DNA of 64,000 bases from Kroppenstedtia sanguinis (GCF_050433445.1 NZ_JBNPXF010000001.1:297362-361361); one strand, 5' to 3'; counted from the first letter of the stretch, positions 26,226 through 33,942 are shown. Program-made: numbers and translations. Notes: generated by a model not told the origin, from the letters alone.

Positions 26226-26975
26226 ATGCAAAGATATTTTGTTGATTCAACTCAGATCGGCCCGGACTGGCTGACGGTCCGCGGCGATGATGTTCACCAT
26301 ATTAAAAATGTGATGCGCATGCGGGCGGGAGATCGGTTGCTCTGTTGTGACAGCAAGGGAACTGACTATCTAGCTGAACTGGAGTCTGTAAGTGAAGGGG
26401 AAGCACAGTGTCGCATACTGGAGACTTTGCCCTCCCGTGGAGAGCCCCGGATCCGGGTGGACGTTGCCGCCTCTCTCACCAAAGGGGACAAATGGGAGTG
26501 GGTATTGCAGAAAGGGACCGAATTGGGGGCTGCTTCTTTTCTCCCTTTCACCTCCGCCCGGACTGTAGTGAAATTGGACGGGAAAAAAGCGAGCAAGAAG
26601 AAGGAGCGCTGGCAACGGATCGCCAAGGAAGCGGCGGAACAGTCCCAACGGGGTCAAATCCCCCGCGTGGAAACCGTGATGGATTGGCGGTCCTTGCTGG
26701 AGCGTTTTCATGCCTATGATCGGGTTCTCTTCGCCTATGAAAAAGGAGGACGTCCCCTGGGAGAAGTGTTGCAGGAGACGGCAGCAGGGGATGCCATGCT
26801 AGTGGTGATCGGGCCTGAAGGCGGGTTTACGGAAACAGAGAAAAATGAGGCAGTCGCCGCCGGTGCGGTCTCCATTCACTTGGGTCCCAGAATCCTGCGA
26901 GCGGAGACGGCACCTTTAGCATTGTTATCTTGCATTCATTATTCTTACGGTGAGATGGGAGGTGAGCCACTGTGA
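26226..26975 (+). CDS. rsmE: 16S rRNA m3U1498 methyltransferase RsmE
   Basis: A SPOUT-class methyltransferase that methylates U1498 of 16S rRNA. The 249-residue protein has an N-terminal PUA-like part (HHIKNVMRMRAGDRLLCCD) and the knotted SAM-binding domain with VVIGPEGGFTETEKNEA and LGPRILRAETAPLALLS. The ATG at 26226 (MQRYFVD) is chosen over the one at 26211 because the family begins at this position and GGGAG lies 9 bases upstream. Its stop overlaps the mtaB start by four bases, so the two are translationally coupled. Confidence 0.95.
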   Translation: MQRYFVDSTQIGPDWLTVRGDDVHHIKNVMRMRAGDRLLCCDSKGTDYLAELESVSEGEAQCRILETLPSRGEPRIRVDVAASLTKGDKWEWVLQKGTELGAASFLPFTSARTVVKLDGKKASKKKERWQRIAKEAAEQSQRGQIPRVETVMDWRSLLERFHAYDRVLFAYEKGGRPLGEVLQETAAGDAMLVVIGPEGGFTETEKNEAVAAGAVSIHLGPRILRAETAPLALLSCIHYSYGEMGGEPL

Positions 26976-28318
26976 GTACGGTGGCATTCCATACGCTGGG
27001 CTGTAAAGTAAACGCATATGAGACAGAGGCCATGTGGAAGCTGTTTCAGCATCAAGGATATGAAAAGGTCGATTTTGAACAGAAGGCCGATGTATATGTG
27101 ATCAATACCTGTACAGTGACCAATACGGGAGATCGCAAGAGCCGTCAAATGATTCGGCGAGCCGTCCGGAAGAATCCAGAGGCTGTGGTGGCAGTGACCG
27201 GCTGTTATGCCCAGACGTCTTCTGCTGATATTATGGAGATTCCCGGAGTAGATGTGGTGGTGGGGACCCAGGGACGGGACCGACTCCTTCAATATATCGA
27301 GGAGCACCGACAGACACGGCAACCGGTCAATGCAGTAAGGAACATCATGAAAACCCGGGAATTCGAGGAAATGGAAGTCCCCTCCTTTTCGGAGCGGACC
27401 CGGGCCTCACTCAAAATCCAGGAAGGCTGCAATAACTTCTGCACCTTCTGCATCATTCCCTGGGCTCGTGGCCTCCTGCGAAGCCGCAAGCCGGAAAGTG
27501 TGCTCCGGCAAGCCCGGCAACTGGTGGAAGCAGGTTATAAAGAGATCGTTCTCACTGGAATTCACACTGGAGGCTATGGGGACGACTTTGAAGACTATAA
27601 GTTGGCGGATTTGCTTTGGGACCTGGACCAAGTAGAGGGGCTGAAACGGATCCGAATCAGCTCCATCGAAGCCAGTCAGATCGATGACCGAGTGATCGAT
27701 GTGCTCAACAAATCGGATAAGATGTGCCGTCATCTGCATATCCCCTTGCAGGCAGGGGATGATGTGGTACTGAAACGGATGCGCCGCCGTTATACAGTGG
27801 AGGAGTACCGTCGCAAGATTGAGCATGTTCATCGGGCGATGCCAGGGGTGGCCATCACTAGCGACGTGATTGTCGGCTTTCCTGGAGAGACCGAGGAGCA
27901 GTTTGAAAACGGATATCGTCTGATTGAAGAGCTGGGTTTCTCCGAGTTGCATGTTTTTCCTTACTCAACCCGGACCGGAACTCCGGCAGCACGGATGACG
28001 GATCAAGTACCGGCAGAGGTGAAGCAGGATCGGGTCGCACGATTGATCGCGCTCTCGGATCACCTCGCTTTGACTTACGCCTCGAAGTATGCAGGTGAGG
28101 TACTGGAAGTGATCCCGGAAGGCCCCTTGAAAGACGACCCAGACAGTGGGTGGTTGGCGGGGTATTCCGACAACTATCTGCAGATCGCCTTCCCCGGCAA
28201 TGAAGAGCTGGTGGGACAGGTGTGTCGCGTCCGCTTGGATCAACCCGGTTCCGAGTATAGCCAAGGTACCTTTGTCCGGACCATGGATGAAGTTCCCCGA
28301 CCTTATAAAGCTGGCTGA
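26972..28318 (+). CDS. mtaB: tRNA t6A37 methylthiotransferase MtaB
   Basis: A radical-SAM enzyme that converts t6A37 to ms2t6A in tRNAs reading ANN codons. The 448 residues show the three UPF0004 domain cysteines (TLGCKVNAYE, NTCTVTN, TGCYAQ), the radical-SAM triad CNNFCTFC, the conserved IHTGGYG and SDVIVGFPGETEEQF, and a C-terminal TRAM domain. It starts with GTG in a 4-base overlap with rsmE. It corresponds to B. subtilis YqeV and a terminator follows. Confidence 0.96.
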   Translation: MSTVAFHTLGCKVNAYETEAMWKLFQHQGYEKVDFEQKADVYVINTCTVTNTGDRKSRQMIRRAVRKNPEAVVAVTGCYAQTSSADIMEIPGVDVVVGTQGRDRLLQYIEEHRQTRQPVNAVRNIMKTREFEEMEVPSFSERTRASLKIQEGCNNFCTFCIIPWARGLLRSRKPESVLRQARQLVEAGYKEIVLTGIHTGGYGDDFEDYKLADLLWDLDQVEGLKRIRISSIEASQIDDRVIDVLNKSDKMCRHLHIPLQAGDDVVLKRMRRRYTVEEYRRKIEHVHRAMPGVAITSDVIVGFPGETEEQFENGYRLIEELGFSELHVFPYSTRTGTPAARMTDQVPAEVKQDRVARLIALSDHLALTYASKYAGEVLEVIPEGPLKDDPDSGWLAGYSDNYLQIAFPGNEELVGQVCRVRLDQPGSEYSQGTFVRTMDEVPRPYKAG

Positions 28319-28353
28319 GGGGGTTTTTCCATTCCATGTGCATTGGACACCTG

Positions 28354-28380
28354 ACCGCCCTTCTCCAGGGCGGTTTTTTT
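28354..28380 (+). terminator. Terminator after mtaB
   Basis: Stem ACCGCCC/GGGCGGT with a 7-base loop and a run of T. Confidence 0.92.
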
Positions 28381-28470
28381 GCGGGAGAAAAGCTGTTACA
28401 TTCAAAATTTTGATCTATACTGATAAAGAGACTGGGGATGAAGAGATGATCCCCGAGAGGAGGCGGCGAG

Positions 28471-28971
28471 ATGGCATCTGAAGATTGGGAGTCCGCGTTG
28501 GACAAATTTGATTGGAATGATGTGTTGGCTGAAGTGGATGGGGAACTTTTGGAACACTTGGCTAGTGAACTCAGTTTCCGTACATACCAGGCGTTAAAAG
28601 AATCTTCTTGTCCTCTGGGAGACGGATATCATCTGACGCACTTAGCAGATGGAAGGTGGGCATTTTGGAACGAGCAGAACTACGCGCAGGAGGATGTCCG
28701 TTTTTTTGAGACAGCTCAACATTTTTTGCATGAAGCTGTGGACGAATTCAAACTGGAGCCACCCCAAGTACAGGATTTGTTAAGACGGCTGGAAAAAACC
28801 CCGAACCTCAAGTTATGTGTCGTTTGTGGGCATCACTTCAACCCGGATGATTCCGCCCGACGGGAACTGGGGATCGAGGGGATCTTTCTCGATGAGGAGA
28901 ATCAGGAAGGAGAATGCTGCTCCCCTCAGTGTGCCGTGGAAGCAGTGGTCCACGATATGAAAAAAGGATGA
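28471..28971 (+). CDS. Unknown protein with C-terminal zinc-ribbon-like cysteines
   Basis: Not recognised. A 166-residue acidic protein starting MASEDWESALDKFDWNDVL. It has a central part rich in aromatic residues and a C-terminal CVVCGHHFNPDD ... GECCSPQCAVEA arrangement, that is CxxC followed about 30 residues later by CCxxxC-type cysteines, suggesting a zinc-binding treble-clef or ribbon. GAGAGGAGGCGGCG gives a strong ribosome site before the ATG. TATACT at 28416-28421 may be its -10. It lies 26 bases upstream of the AAC(3)-family gene and could be cotranscribed with it. No function is proposed. Confidence 0.75.
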   Translation: MASEDWESALDKFDWNDVLAEVDGELLEHLASELSFRTYQALKESSCPLGDGYHLTHLADGRWAFWNEQNYAQEDVRFFETAQHFLHEAVDEFKLEPPQVQDLLRRLEKTPNLKLCVVCGHHFNPDDSARRELGIEGIFLDEENQEGECCSPQCAVEAVVHDMKKG

Positions 28972-28997
28972 GATGGATATAGTGAGGAAGTGAAGAA

Positions 28998-29825
28998 ATG
29001 GGGGAAAGAGAAGTAATCGGCCGAACTTCCGTGCCGTTGACGCGGGAAAGTCTGGCCGCGGATCTGAAAGAATTGGGATTGGGAGAAGGGGAGAGGGTGA
29101 TCGTCCATGCCTCCCTTTCCTCCCTCGGATATGTGGTGGGAGGGGCGGAAGCCGTCATTCAGGCGCTGATGGACGTACTCACTTCCACGGGGACACTGGT
29201 GATGCCAACCCAATCCCCTCAACTGTCGGAGCCTTCTTTCTGGGAAAACCCGCCGGTGCCTGAAGAGTGGTGGCCGGTGTTCCGGGAGCATTTGCCAGCC
29301 TATGATCCTCACGTCACTCCTGCTTTCTGGATGGGTAAGGTCGCGGATACCTTTCGTACTTTCCCAGGAGTTTTTCGTAGCGATCATCCGAAGCTCTCCC
29401 TTGCCGCCTGGGGGAATGATGCGAGGAAAATGGTGGAGGGTCACGGTTTGGCCTTCGGTTTGGGAGAAGATTCCCCCTTGGCCAAGTTGTATGATCGTTA
29501 TGCCCATGTTCTTCTGCTGGGAGTGGGCTATGAGAGCAATACATCCTTTCATTTGGCAGAATATCGGGTGCCGGGAGGAAAAGTAATAGAAGAAGGGGCT
29601 CCGGTGATGGAAGAGGGAAGGCGGATTTGGAAGGTTTATCGGGATCTGGACCACCAAACGGACTCATTTTCCAAGATCGGAGCAGCCTTTGAGCAGACCC
29701 ATCCTGTTCGGGTAGGCCGGGTTGGACTGGCGGAAAGCCGATTGTTTAGGATGCGGGATGCGGTCGATTTTGCCGTGGATTGGTTTACCAGGGAGCAGTC
29801 TGGTTCATCCTGCCCCGGATGCTGA
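28998..29825 (+). CDS. AAC(3)-family N-acetyltransferase
   Basis: A 275-residue member of the antibiotic 3-N-acetyltransferase fold family, which includes aminoglycoside-resistance enzymes and others with different acceptors (such as the B. subtilis YokD type). Family signatures are VIVHASLSSLGYVVGGAEAV, GTLVMPTQSPQLS, RSDHPKLSLAAWG and LGVGYESNTSFHLAEY. The presence of a chromosomal family member is not by itself evidence of aminoglycoside resistance. It lies in the run 28471-30987 with the zinc-ribbon protein, a Nudix hydrolase and deoC. Confidence 0.88.
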   Translation: MGEREVIGRTSVPLTRESLAADLKELGLGEGERVIVHASLSSLGYVVGGAEAVIQALMDVLTSTGTLVMPTQSPQLSEPSFWENPPVPEEWWPVFREHLPAYDPHVTPAFWMGKVADTFRTFPGVFRSDHPKLSLAAWGNDARKMVEGHGLAFGLGEDSPLAKLYDRYAHVLLLGVGYESNTSFHLAEYRVPGGKVIEEGAPVMEEGRRIWKVYRDLDHQTDSFSKIGAAFEQTHPVRVGRVGLAESRLFRMRDAVDFAVDWFTREQSGSSCPGC

Positions 29826-29869
29826 TATGATTCATGAGCTTCAGGAAAAGGAGAAAGGGGGAATCACTT

Positions 29870-30319
29870 TTGAAGGAGATCTCTGCAGGTGGTGTCGTTT
29901 ATAAGCAGGAGGGGGGAGAAATCTTCATCCTGATGATAAAAGATCGTTATTCTACTTGGTCTTTACCCAAAGGAAAAAGGGAGTCCGGAGAGACCAACGA
30001 GCAGACTGCCTTGCGGGAAATTCTGGAGGAGACAGGTGTGGAGGGGGAGATCGAACAACCCCTGGAAACCATCTTTTATCGTTACTTCCATCCGGATTAC
30101 GGAGAGGTGGAAAAAGAAGTTCACTATTTTTTAGTCCAAGCCAGGGCAGGAAAGACGGTTCCCCAGTTATCGGAAATCACCGACGTTGCGTGGCTGAGTC
30201 CGCAACAAGCCTGGGAGAAACAACAGACCAAGGGATATGAGAATAACCTGAGCGTGGTCCGCAAAGCCTTTGCCTGCCTTGGAATTCAAGTGCACCCAGT
30301 GGAGGGGGATTCGAAGTGA
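29870..30319 (+). CDS. Nudix hydrolase
   Basis: A 149-residue hydrolase of nucleoside diphosphates linked to another moiety. The Nudix box is complete: GKRESGETNEQTALREILEETGV (G-x5-E-x7-REU-x-EE-x-G-U). The context KDRYSTWSLPKGK resembles bacterial diadenosine-tetraphosphate hydrolases and MutT-like proteins; the substrate is not determinable. An ATG at 29834 is in frame but lacks a ribosome site, whereas TTG at 29870 lies 8 bases after AAAGGGGG and gives MKEISAGGVVY, the normal family start. The stop overlaps the deoC start by four bases. Confidence 0.9.
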   Translation: MKEISAGGVVYKQEGGEIFILMIKDRYSTWSLPKGKRESGETNEQTALREILEETGVEGEIEQPLETIFYRYFHPDYGEVEKEVHYFLVQARAGKTVPQLSEITDVAWLSPQQAWEKQQTKGYENNLSVVRKAFACLGIQVHPVEGDSK

Positions 30320-30987
30320 ACGGAAAAGAACTGGCATCTATGATCGACCATACCCTATTGAAACCGGAGGCGACGGCGGAGCAAATCGATCAGCTTTGTG
30401 AAGAAGCCGCCACCCACGGTTTTGCCTCTGTCTGCATCCATCCCTATTGGGTGAGACGGGCGGCAGAAAAGCTGAAAGGTTCGGGGGTAAAGGTTTGCAC
30501 CGTGATCGGTTTCCCCCTGGGAGCCACTCCAGCTGAAGTAAAGGCTTTTGAAACTCGGAGGGCGATCGAAGACGGAGCCGGGGAAGTGGATATGGTGATC
30601 AATATCGGAGCCCTCAAATCAGGGGATCTCGATCAAATTCGGAATGATATTGCCGCGGTGGTGGAAGCGGCGGCAGGGAACACAGTCAAAGTGATCCTGG
30701 AGACGGGTCTGCTCACCGAAGAGGAGATTCGGATCGCTTGTGGTAGAGCGAAGGCAGCAGGTGCCGATTTTGTGAAAACCTCGACCGGATTTGGTGCCGG
30801 TGGCGCCACGGTGGAGGCCGTTCGGGTGATGCGGGAAGCCGTTGGTCCGGAGATGGAGGTGAAGGCCTCTGGTGGGATCCGTGACCGGGAAACCGCAGAA
30901 AAAATGGTGGAAGCCGGGGCCAGCCGGCTCGGTGCCAGCTCCGGGGTGGCCATTGTAGGTGGTGGCAGAGGTGGCGAGGGCTACTGA
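30316..30987 (+). CDS. deoC: Deoxyribose-phosphate aldolase
   Basis: Catalyses reversible cleavage of 2-deoxyribose 5-phosphate to glyceraldehyde 3-phosphate and acetaldehyde in deoxynucleoside catabolism. The 223-residue TIM barrel shows MIDHTLLKPEAT, the Schiff-base Lys in DFVKTSTGFG (about 154), the second active-site Lys in EVKASGGIR (about 183), and Asp in GEVDMVINIGAL (about 92). It starts with GTG in a 4-base overlap with the Nudix gene and its 3' end overlaps the convergent cotransporter gene by seven bases. The deoxynucleoside-linked gene cdd is in this window at 47.5 kb, but not adjacent. Confidence 0.96.
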   Translation: MNGKELASMIDHTLLKPEATAEQIDQLCEEAATHGFASVCIHPYWVRRAAEKLKGSGVKVCTVIGFPLGATPAEVKAFETRRAIEDGAGEVDMVINIGALKSGDLDQIRNDIAAVVEAAAGNTVKVILETGLLTEEEIRIACGRAKAAGADFVKTSTGFGAGGATVEAVRVMREAVGPEMEVKASGGIRDRETAEKMVEAGASRLGASSGVAIVGGGRGGEGY

Positions 30988-31964
30988 TGCCATTTTAAAA
31001 GCGGATGGGGATGACGTCCTCTGAGGGACCAGGAAGGATCTCGCTCCGGGAGGATTCGGGAGACTCCTCTGGCGAAAGAGCTGGCGAAAGGCAACACTGC
31101 CAGGGAGCAGATTAGATTGTACAGGGTTTGGATGTGAGCGATCTGAGTGGCGGGATCCTCGGAGAGCCAGTGGGCCGCTGCAGCGATCCTTCCCACCCAA
31201 GGCAGGAACAGGAGTAGTCCCCCGACATTGAGCAATAAATGAGCCACAGCTACTTGTTTCGCGGCCCGTTCCGTACCGATGGAGGCGAGAAAAGCGGTGA
31301 CGCATGTGCCCACATTGCTTCCCAATACGACGGCGATGGCAAAGGGCAAGGGGACCAGTCCTGTGGCAAAGAAGCCCATGGTGATGGCGATCACGGCATT
31401 TCCACTCTGAATGACGGAAGTGAGTAGGATACCAGAGAGGATACCGGAGAAGACGGGTTGAACTCCACTCTCCATCAGTGCAGCTACCCAACCCCGATTT
31501 TTGATAGGCTCAGCGATCCATTGCATGGCCTCCATGCCGAGGAAGATACAGCCGAAACCTCCGATGGCTAGACCGAGGGCGGCGGTTTTTTTCCAGGGAA
31601 GTGCGTAGAAGGCGGCTCCGGTCAGAATCAGGGGGAGGGCGAAATCCTCCACCTTCAGAGCCAGGATTTGTGTAGTGACTGTGGTGCCCACATTGGTCCC
31701 CAGGATGATTCCAACGGTTTGGGCAAAGGTTATCAAACCGGCGTTGACAAAGCCGATGGTTAGGACAGTGACTGCACTGCTGCTCTGTAAAAAGAGTGTC
31801 GCCACCAAACCGGTCCCAAACCCGCGAAGAGGTGTCTTGGTAAATCGCAATAGGAAATGCTTCATCCGATGGGCTGCCAGTTCCTCCAGCCCGATCCGGA
31901 TCAATTGCATGCCAAATAAAAAGATAGCCAGTCCCGTTGCAAATGGAATTACGATCTCTTTCAT
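30981..31964 (-). CDS. Na/Pi cotransporter family protein (YqeW-like)
   Basis: A 327-residue membrane protein of the PNaS family, which moves phosphate with sodium. It has the duplicated core with QSSSA in LQSSSAVTVLTIGFVNAG and the second copy VIQSGNAVIAITMGFF, each followed by a G-T/S-NVGT motif (LGTNVGTTVT and LGSNVGTCVT), and about eight hydrophobic helices. It lacks the C-terminal PhoU-like domain of longer relatives. The ATG at 31964 (MKEIVIPFA) is used; longer reading frames upstream are Pro- and Gly-rich and not family-like. The ribosome site lies inside a hairpin (31975-32005), suggesting translational control. B. subtilis yqeW lies in the same place. Confidence 0.92.
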   Translation of the reverse strand: MKEIVIPFATGLAIFLFGMQLIRIGLEELAAHRMKHFLLRFTKTPLRGFGTGLVATLFLQSSSAVTVLTIGFVNAGLITFAQTVGIILGTNVGTTVTTQILALKVEDFALPLILTGAAFYALPWKKTAALGLAIGGFGCIFLGMEAMQWIAEPIKNRGWVAALMESGVQPVFSGILSGILLTSVIQSGNAVIAITMGFFATGLVPLPFAIAVVLGSNVGTCVTAFLASIGTERAAKQVAVAHLLLNVGGLLLFLPWVGRIAAAAHWLSEDPATQIAHIQTLYNLICSLAVLPFASSFARGVSRILPERDPSWSLRGRHPHPLLKWHQ

Positions 31965-31974
31965 CCCTCCGCCT

Positions 31975-32005
31975 CCTCCGCCTGTTCCCATGTATATGGC
32001 GGAGG
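31975..32005 (-). promoter_or_regulatory. Ribosome-site-sequestering hairpin
   Basis: On the minus strand CCTCCGCC pairs perfectly with GGCGGAGG (8 bp, 15-base loop). The right arm contains the GGAGG ribosome site, ending 10 bases before the cotransporter ATG. Folding would hide the site. Confidence 0.55.
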
Positions 32006-32106
32006 GGGGACAGGCATGACCCCGAGGTGAAAATGGAGTGAGGGGATCTACCAAAAGCGCAAGGGATTTCAGTTCAATACCGATATGAAGAGAAGGAGAG
32101 GCCTGT

Positions 32107-32164
32107 GTGATCTGGTGAAGACATTTTGCATCCACAGGGCGCGCACAAGTCTCGCCCAGATCAC
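32107..32164 (-). repeat. Inverted repeat in the cotransporter leader
   Basis: GTGATCTGG (32107-32115) and CCAGATCAC (32156-32164) are perfect 9-base complements 40 bases apart, with a further GAC/GTC pair inside. Could form the basal stem of a structured leader. Confidence 0.5.
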
Positions 32165-32245
32165 TTTGTTCCCGGCCCCGCTATGCGTATTTTACAAGAG
32201 ATCGAAGACGGTCATACCGACCCCTCATCAAGTGGGTTTATCAGA

Positions 32246-32288
32246 CACGTTTGAACCCCTGTCCCGGTGGGAGAGGGGTTCAAACGTG
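32246..32288 (-). repeat. Long perfect hairpin downstream of the 109-residue unknown gene
   Basis: A perfect 15-bp stem CACGTTTGAACCCCT/AGGGGTTCAAACGTG with inner TCCC/GGGA pairs. It begins 5 bases past the stop of the minus-strand unknown gene, but has no T-run on either strand. Confidence 0.75.
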
Positions 32289-32293
32289 GATGT

Positions 32294-32623
32294 TTAATCT
32301 GGCATCCAGTTTCCGGAGATGAAAGGAGGCGGGTGGGGAGTGGGTTCCAAAGGGTGAAACTGCTGAGGGTGGGAATGGGAATCGGGTGTTTTTTTCTTCC
32401 CGTCCGGGGCAGGCTGGGGAGAACCAAACAGAGCCCAGGGCGGAGGGGGCGTGGTTTCCCGCTTCCCAGGCACAGGTTGGGGATCTTTGGGACGGGCTGG
32501 TTTTTGGGGCGCTTTTGCCTTTTTTTTCTTTTCATCCGGTGGAGTGGCTCCGATCCGGGCCAATTCCTCTTGGACGATTTCCCGAATCATCTGTCGAAGT
32601 TGCTCTCTGCGGTTTCCAGTCAT
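32294..32623 (-). CDS. Small Pro/Lys-rich protein of unknown function
   Basis: Not recognised. A 109-residue protein with an N-terminal amphipathic helix (REQLRQMIREIVQEELARIG), a Lys-rich stretch (PDEKKKKAKAPQKPARPKDP) and a Pro- and His-rich tail that looks disordered. GGGAGGAG lies 5-6 bases before the ATG at 32623 on the minus strand, which supports translation from there rather than from an in-frame ATG 13 codons upstream. It is divergent from the HIT gene. The protein could be a coat or surface component, but nothing in the sequence proves it. Confidence 0.6.
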   Translation of the reverse strand: MTGNRREQLRQMIREIVQEELARIGATPPDEKKKKAKAPQKPARPKDPQPVPGKRETTPPPPWALFGSPQPAPDGKKKTPDSHSHPQQFHPLEPTPHPPPFISGNWMPD

Positions 32624-32728
32624 CAAGTCTCCTCCCTCAAAAGTTTTTCGAATCCTCGGCAACTCAGTATATGTCCAGGTGGGTGTCCCTGTTCATTCTT
32701 CTATCGGTTTCTCCAAAGCCTGATTTTT

Positions 32729-32737
32729 TGGTATAAT
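32729..32737 (+). promoter_or_regulatory. Extended -10 promoter of the HIT gene
   Basis: TGGTATAAT, a consensus extended -10, 27 bases before the ATG. The -35 is poor (TTCTCC). Confidence 0.6.
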
Positions 32738-32763
32738 ACGGACAGCCGAAGGAAGGTGATACC

Positions 32764-33108
32764 ATGTCAGAGTGTGTTTTCTGCAAAATTGTGGAGGGAA
32801 GCCTCCCGGCGGAAAAAGTGTACGAAGATGGGGATGTGTTAGCCTTTCGCGACCTTCACGCCCAGGCTCCGATCCACCTATTGGTCATCCCAAAAAAGCA
32901 TATCTCCTCCGTGCGAGAGATCGGGGAAGAGGAGGGGCCTCTTCTGGGGCGGATCTTCTCTGTGGTCAACCAGCTTGCCGATGAGCTGGGTTTGGCCGAC
33001 AAAGGGTTCCGGATTGTGAATAACTGTGGAGAAGACGGGGGTCAGACGGTTTATCATATTCATTTTCATCTGCTGGGGGGAAGAGCTCTAGGCTGGCCTC
33101 CCGGTTAA
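32764..33108 (+). CDS. HIT-family (HINT-type) nucleotide-binding protein
   Basis: A 114-residue hydrolase or transferase of the histidine-triad superfamily; HINT enzymes split nucleoside phosphoramidates and similar aminoacyl-adenylates. The N-terminal CVFCKIVEGSLPAEKVYED contains the CxxC pair of bacterial HINTs, the middle has HLLVIPKKHI, and the active triad is YHIHFHLLGGR near the C terminus. GAAGGTG precedes the ATG. It sits just upstream of rpsU with its own promoter; the strong rpsU promoter starts immediately after its stop. Confidence 0.95.
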   Translation: MSECVFCKIVEGSLPAEKVYEDGDVLAFRDLHAQAPIHLLVIPKKHISSVREIGEEEGPLLGRIFSVVNQLADELGLADKGFRIVNNCGEDGGQTVYHIHFHLLGGRALGWPPG

Positions 33109-33116
33109 AAGGTTTT

Positions 33117-33146
33117 TTGACACTGAATTTGGCTGTATAGTATAAT
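33117..33146 (+). promoter_or_regulatory. Strong sigma-A promoter of rpsU
   Basis: Full consensus TTGACA and TATAAT with an 18-base spacer. The transcript would start near 33153, leaving a leader of about 155 bases before rpsU. Confidence 0.85.
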
Positions 33147-33149
33147 AGC

Positions 33150-33306
33150 CCTTGAGTTTGTTTTATTATTGCGCCGCAAGGGGAGTTCAGGGTGCGCGTT
33201 GTCCCTTGCATGGGAAGCCTTCGCTTGCATCCAGCTTATGGGTACGCTAAATCCCGGCGGTTCATCCCACGGGTGAATCATTACACCCGCGGAGGGAGGG
33301 ATAACC
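33150..33306 (+). other. Long leader of rpsU
   Basis: Roughly 155 transcribed bases precede the S21 start codon. A hairpin CGGGTG/CACCCG (8-base loop) lies directly upstream of the GGAGGGAGG ribosome site. Ribosomal protein leaders of this length often carry regulatory structure; no known class is recognised. Confidence 0.5.
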
Positions 33307-33477
33307 ATGGCGGAAGTTCACGTTCGTAAAAACGAATCGCTGGACAAAGCGTTGCGCCGCTTCAAGAAGTCCATCGCTAAAGACGGGACGATGCGGGAAC
33401 TGAAGAAGCGCAAGTTCTATGAAAAGCCCAGCGTCAAACGGAAAAAGAAGTCTGACGCTGCCCGGAAACGGAAATAA
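33307..33477 (+). CDS. rpsU: 30S ribosomal protein S21
   Basis: A 56-residue, very basic small-subunit protein located on the platform near the 16S rRNA 3' end. It begins MAEVHVRKNESLDKALRRFKK and ends with a Lys/Arg run, typical of bacterial S21. GGAGGGAGG lies about 8 bases before the ATG. It is followed 20 bases later by yqeY, the standard Bacillales arrangement, and driven by the strong promoter at 33117. Confidence 0.98.
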   Translation: MAEVHVRKNESLDKALRRFKKSIAKDGTMRELKKRKFYEKPSVKRKKKSDAARKRK

Positions 33478-33497
33478 TTCAGTGAGGTGCAGGTCTG

Positions 33498-33941
33498 GTG
33501 AACCTGATGGAGCAGTTGAATCAAGATATGAAAACTGCGATGAAAAACAAAGACAAGACCGCCCTGACTATCATTCGGATGGTTCGATCATCCATCAAGA
33601 ACCGGGAGATCGAGCTGAAGCATCCTCTGACTGAAGAGGAAGTCCTGGACGTCGTGACCAAAGAGTTGAAACAGCAGAAGGACTCCCTTCAGGAGTTTGA
33701 ACAGGCGGGACGGGAAGATCTTGCCCAAAAAGCAAGGGATGAGATCGCGGTTTTGGAAAAATACATGCCTGAGCAGCTGACAGAAGCAGAACTGAAGAAG
33801 ATCGTTCAAGAAGCGATCGCCTCCACCGGTGCTGTCTCCAAAGCCGACATGGGAAAAGTGATGAAAGCAGTCATGCCCCAGGTGAAGGGACGTGCCGATG
33901 GCAAGTGGGTCAACCGGCTGGTTCAGGAAGGACTGCAGTAA
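33498..33941 (+). CDS. yqeY: GatB/YqeY domain protein
   Basis: A 147-residue protein equivalent to the tail domain of the amidotransferase subunit GatB; stand-alone YqeY is thought to bind tRNA, but its function is unsettled. It begins MNLMEQLNQDMKTAMKNKDKTA and has the conserved IIRMVRSSIKN, EKYMPEQLTEAELKKIV and ADMGKVMKAVMPQVKGRADG. The GTG start at 33498 fits the family N terminus and has GAGGTG nine bases upstream; the ATG three codons on is the alternative. It follows rpsU closely and ends at a terminator. Confidence 0.95.
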   Translation: MNLMEQLNQDMKTAMKNKDKTALTIIRMVRSSIKNREIELKHPLTEEEVLDVVTKELKQQKDSLQEFEQAGREDLAQKARDEIAVLEKYMPEQLTEAELKKIVQEAIASTGAVSKADMGKVMKAVMPQVKGRADGKWVNRLVQEGLQ

Positions 33942-33942
33942 A

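Larger units (their letters stand above)
31965..32245 (-). other. Leader region of the cotransporter gene
   Basis: Gene-free. Reading on the minus strand it contains a 9-bp inverted repeat (32107-32164) and then a hairpin hiding the ribosome site (31975-32005). No clear sigma-A promoter was identified. Confidence 0.5.

Noticed and set aside
28998..29825. Calling this gene an aminoglycoside-resistance determinant
   Set aside because: Family membership alone does not show resistance; many chromosomal members act on other substrates.
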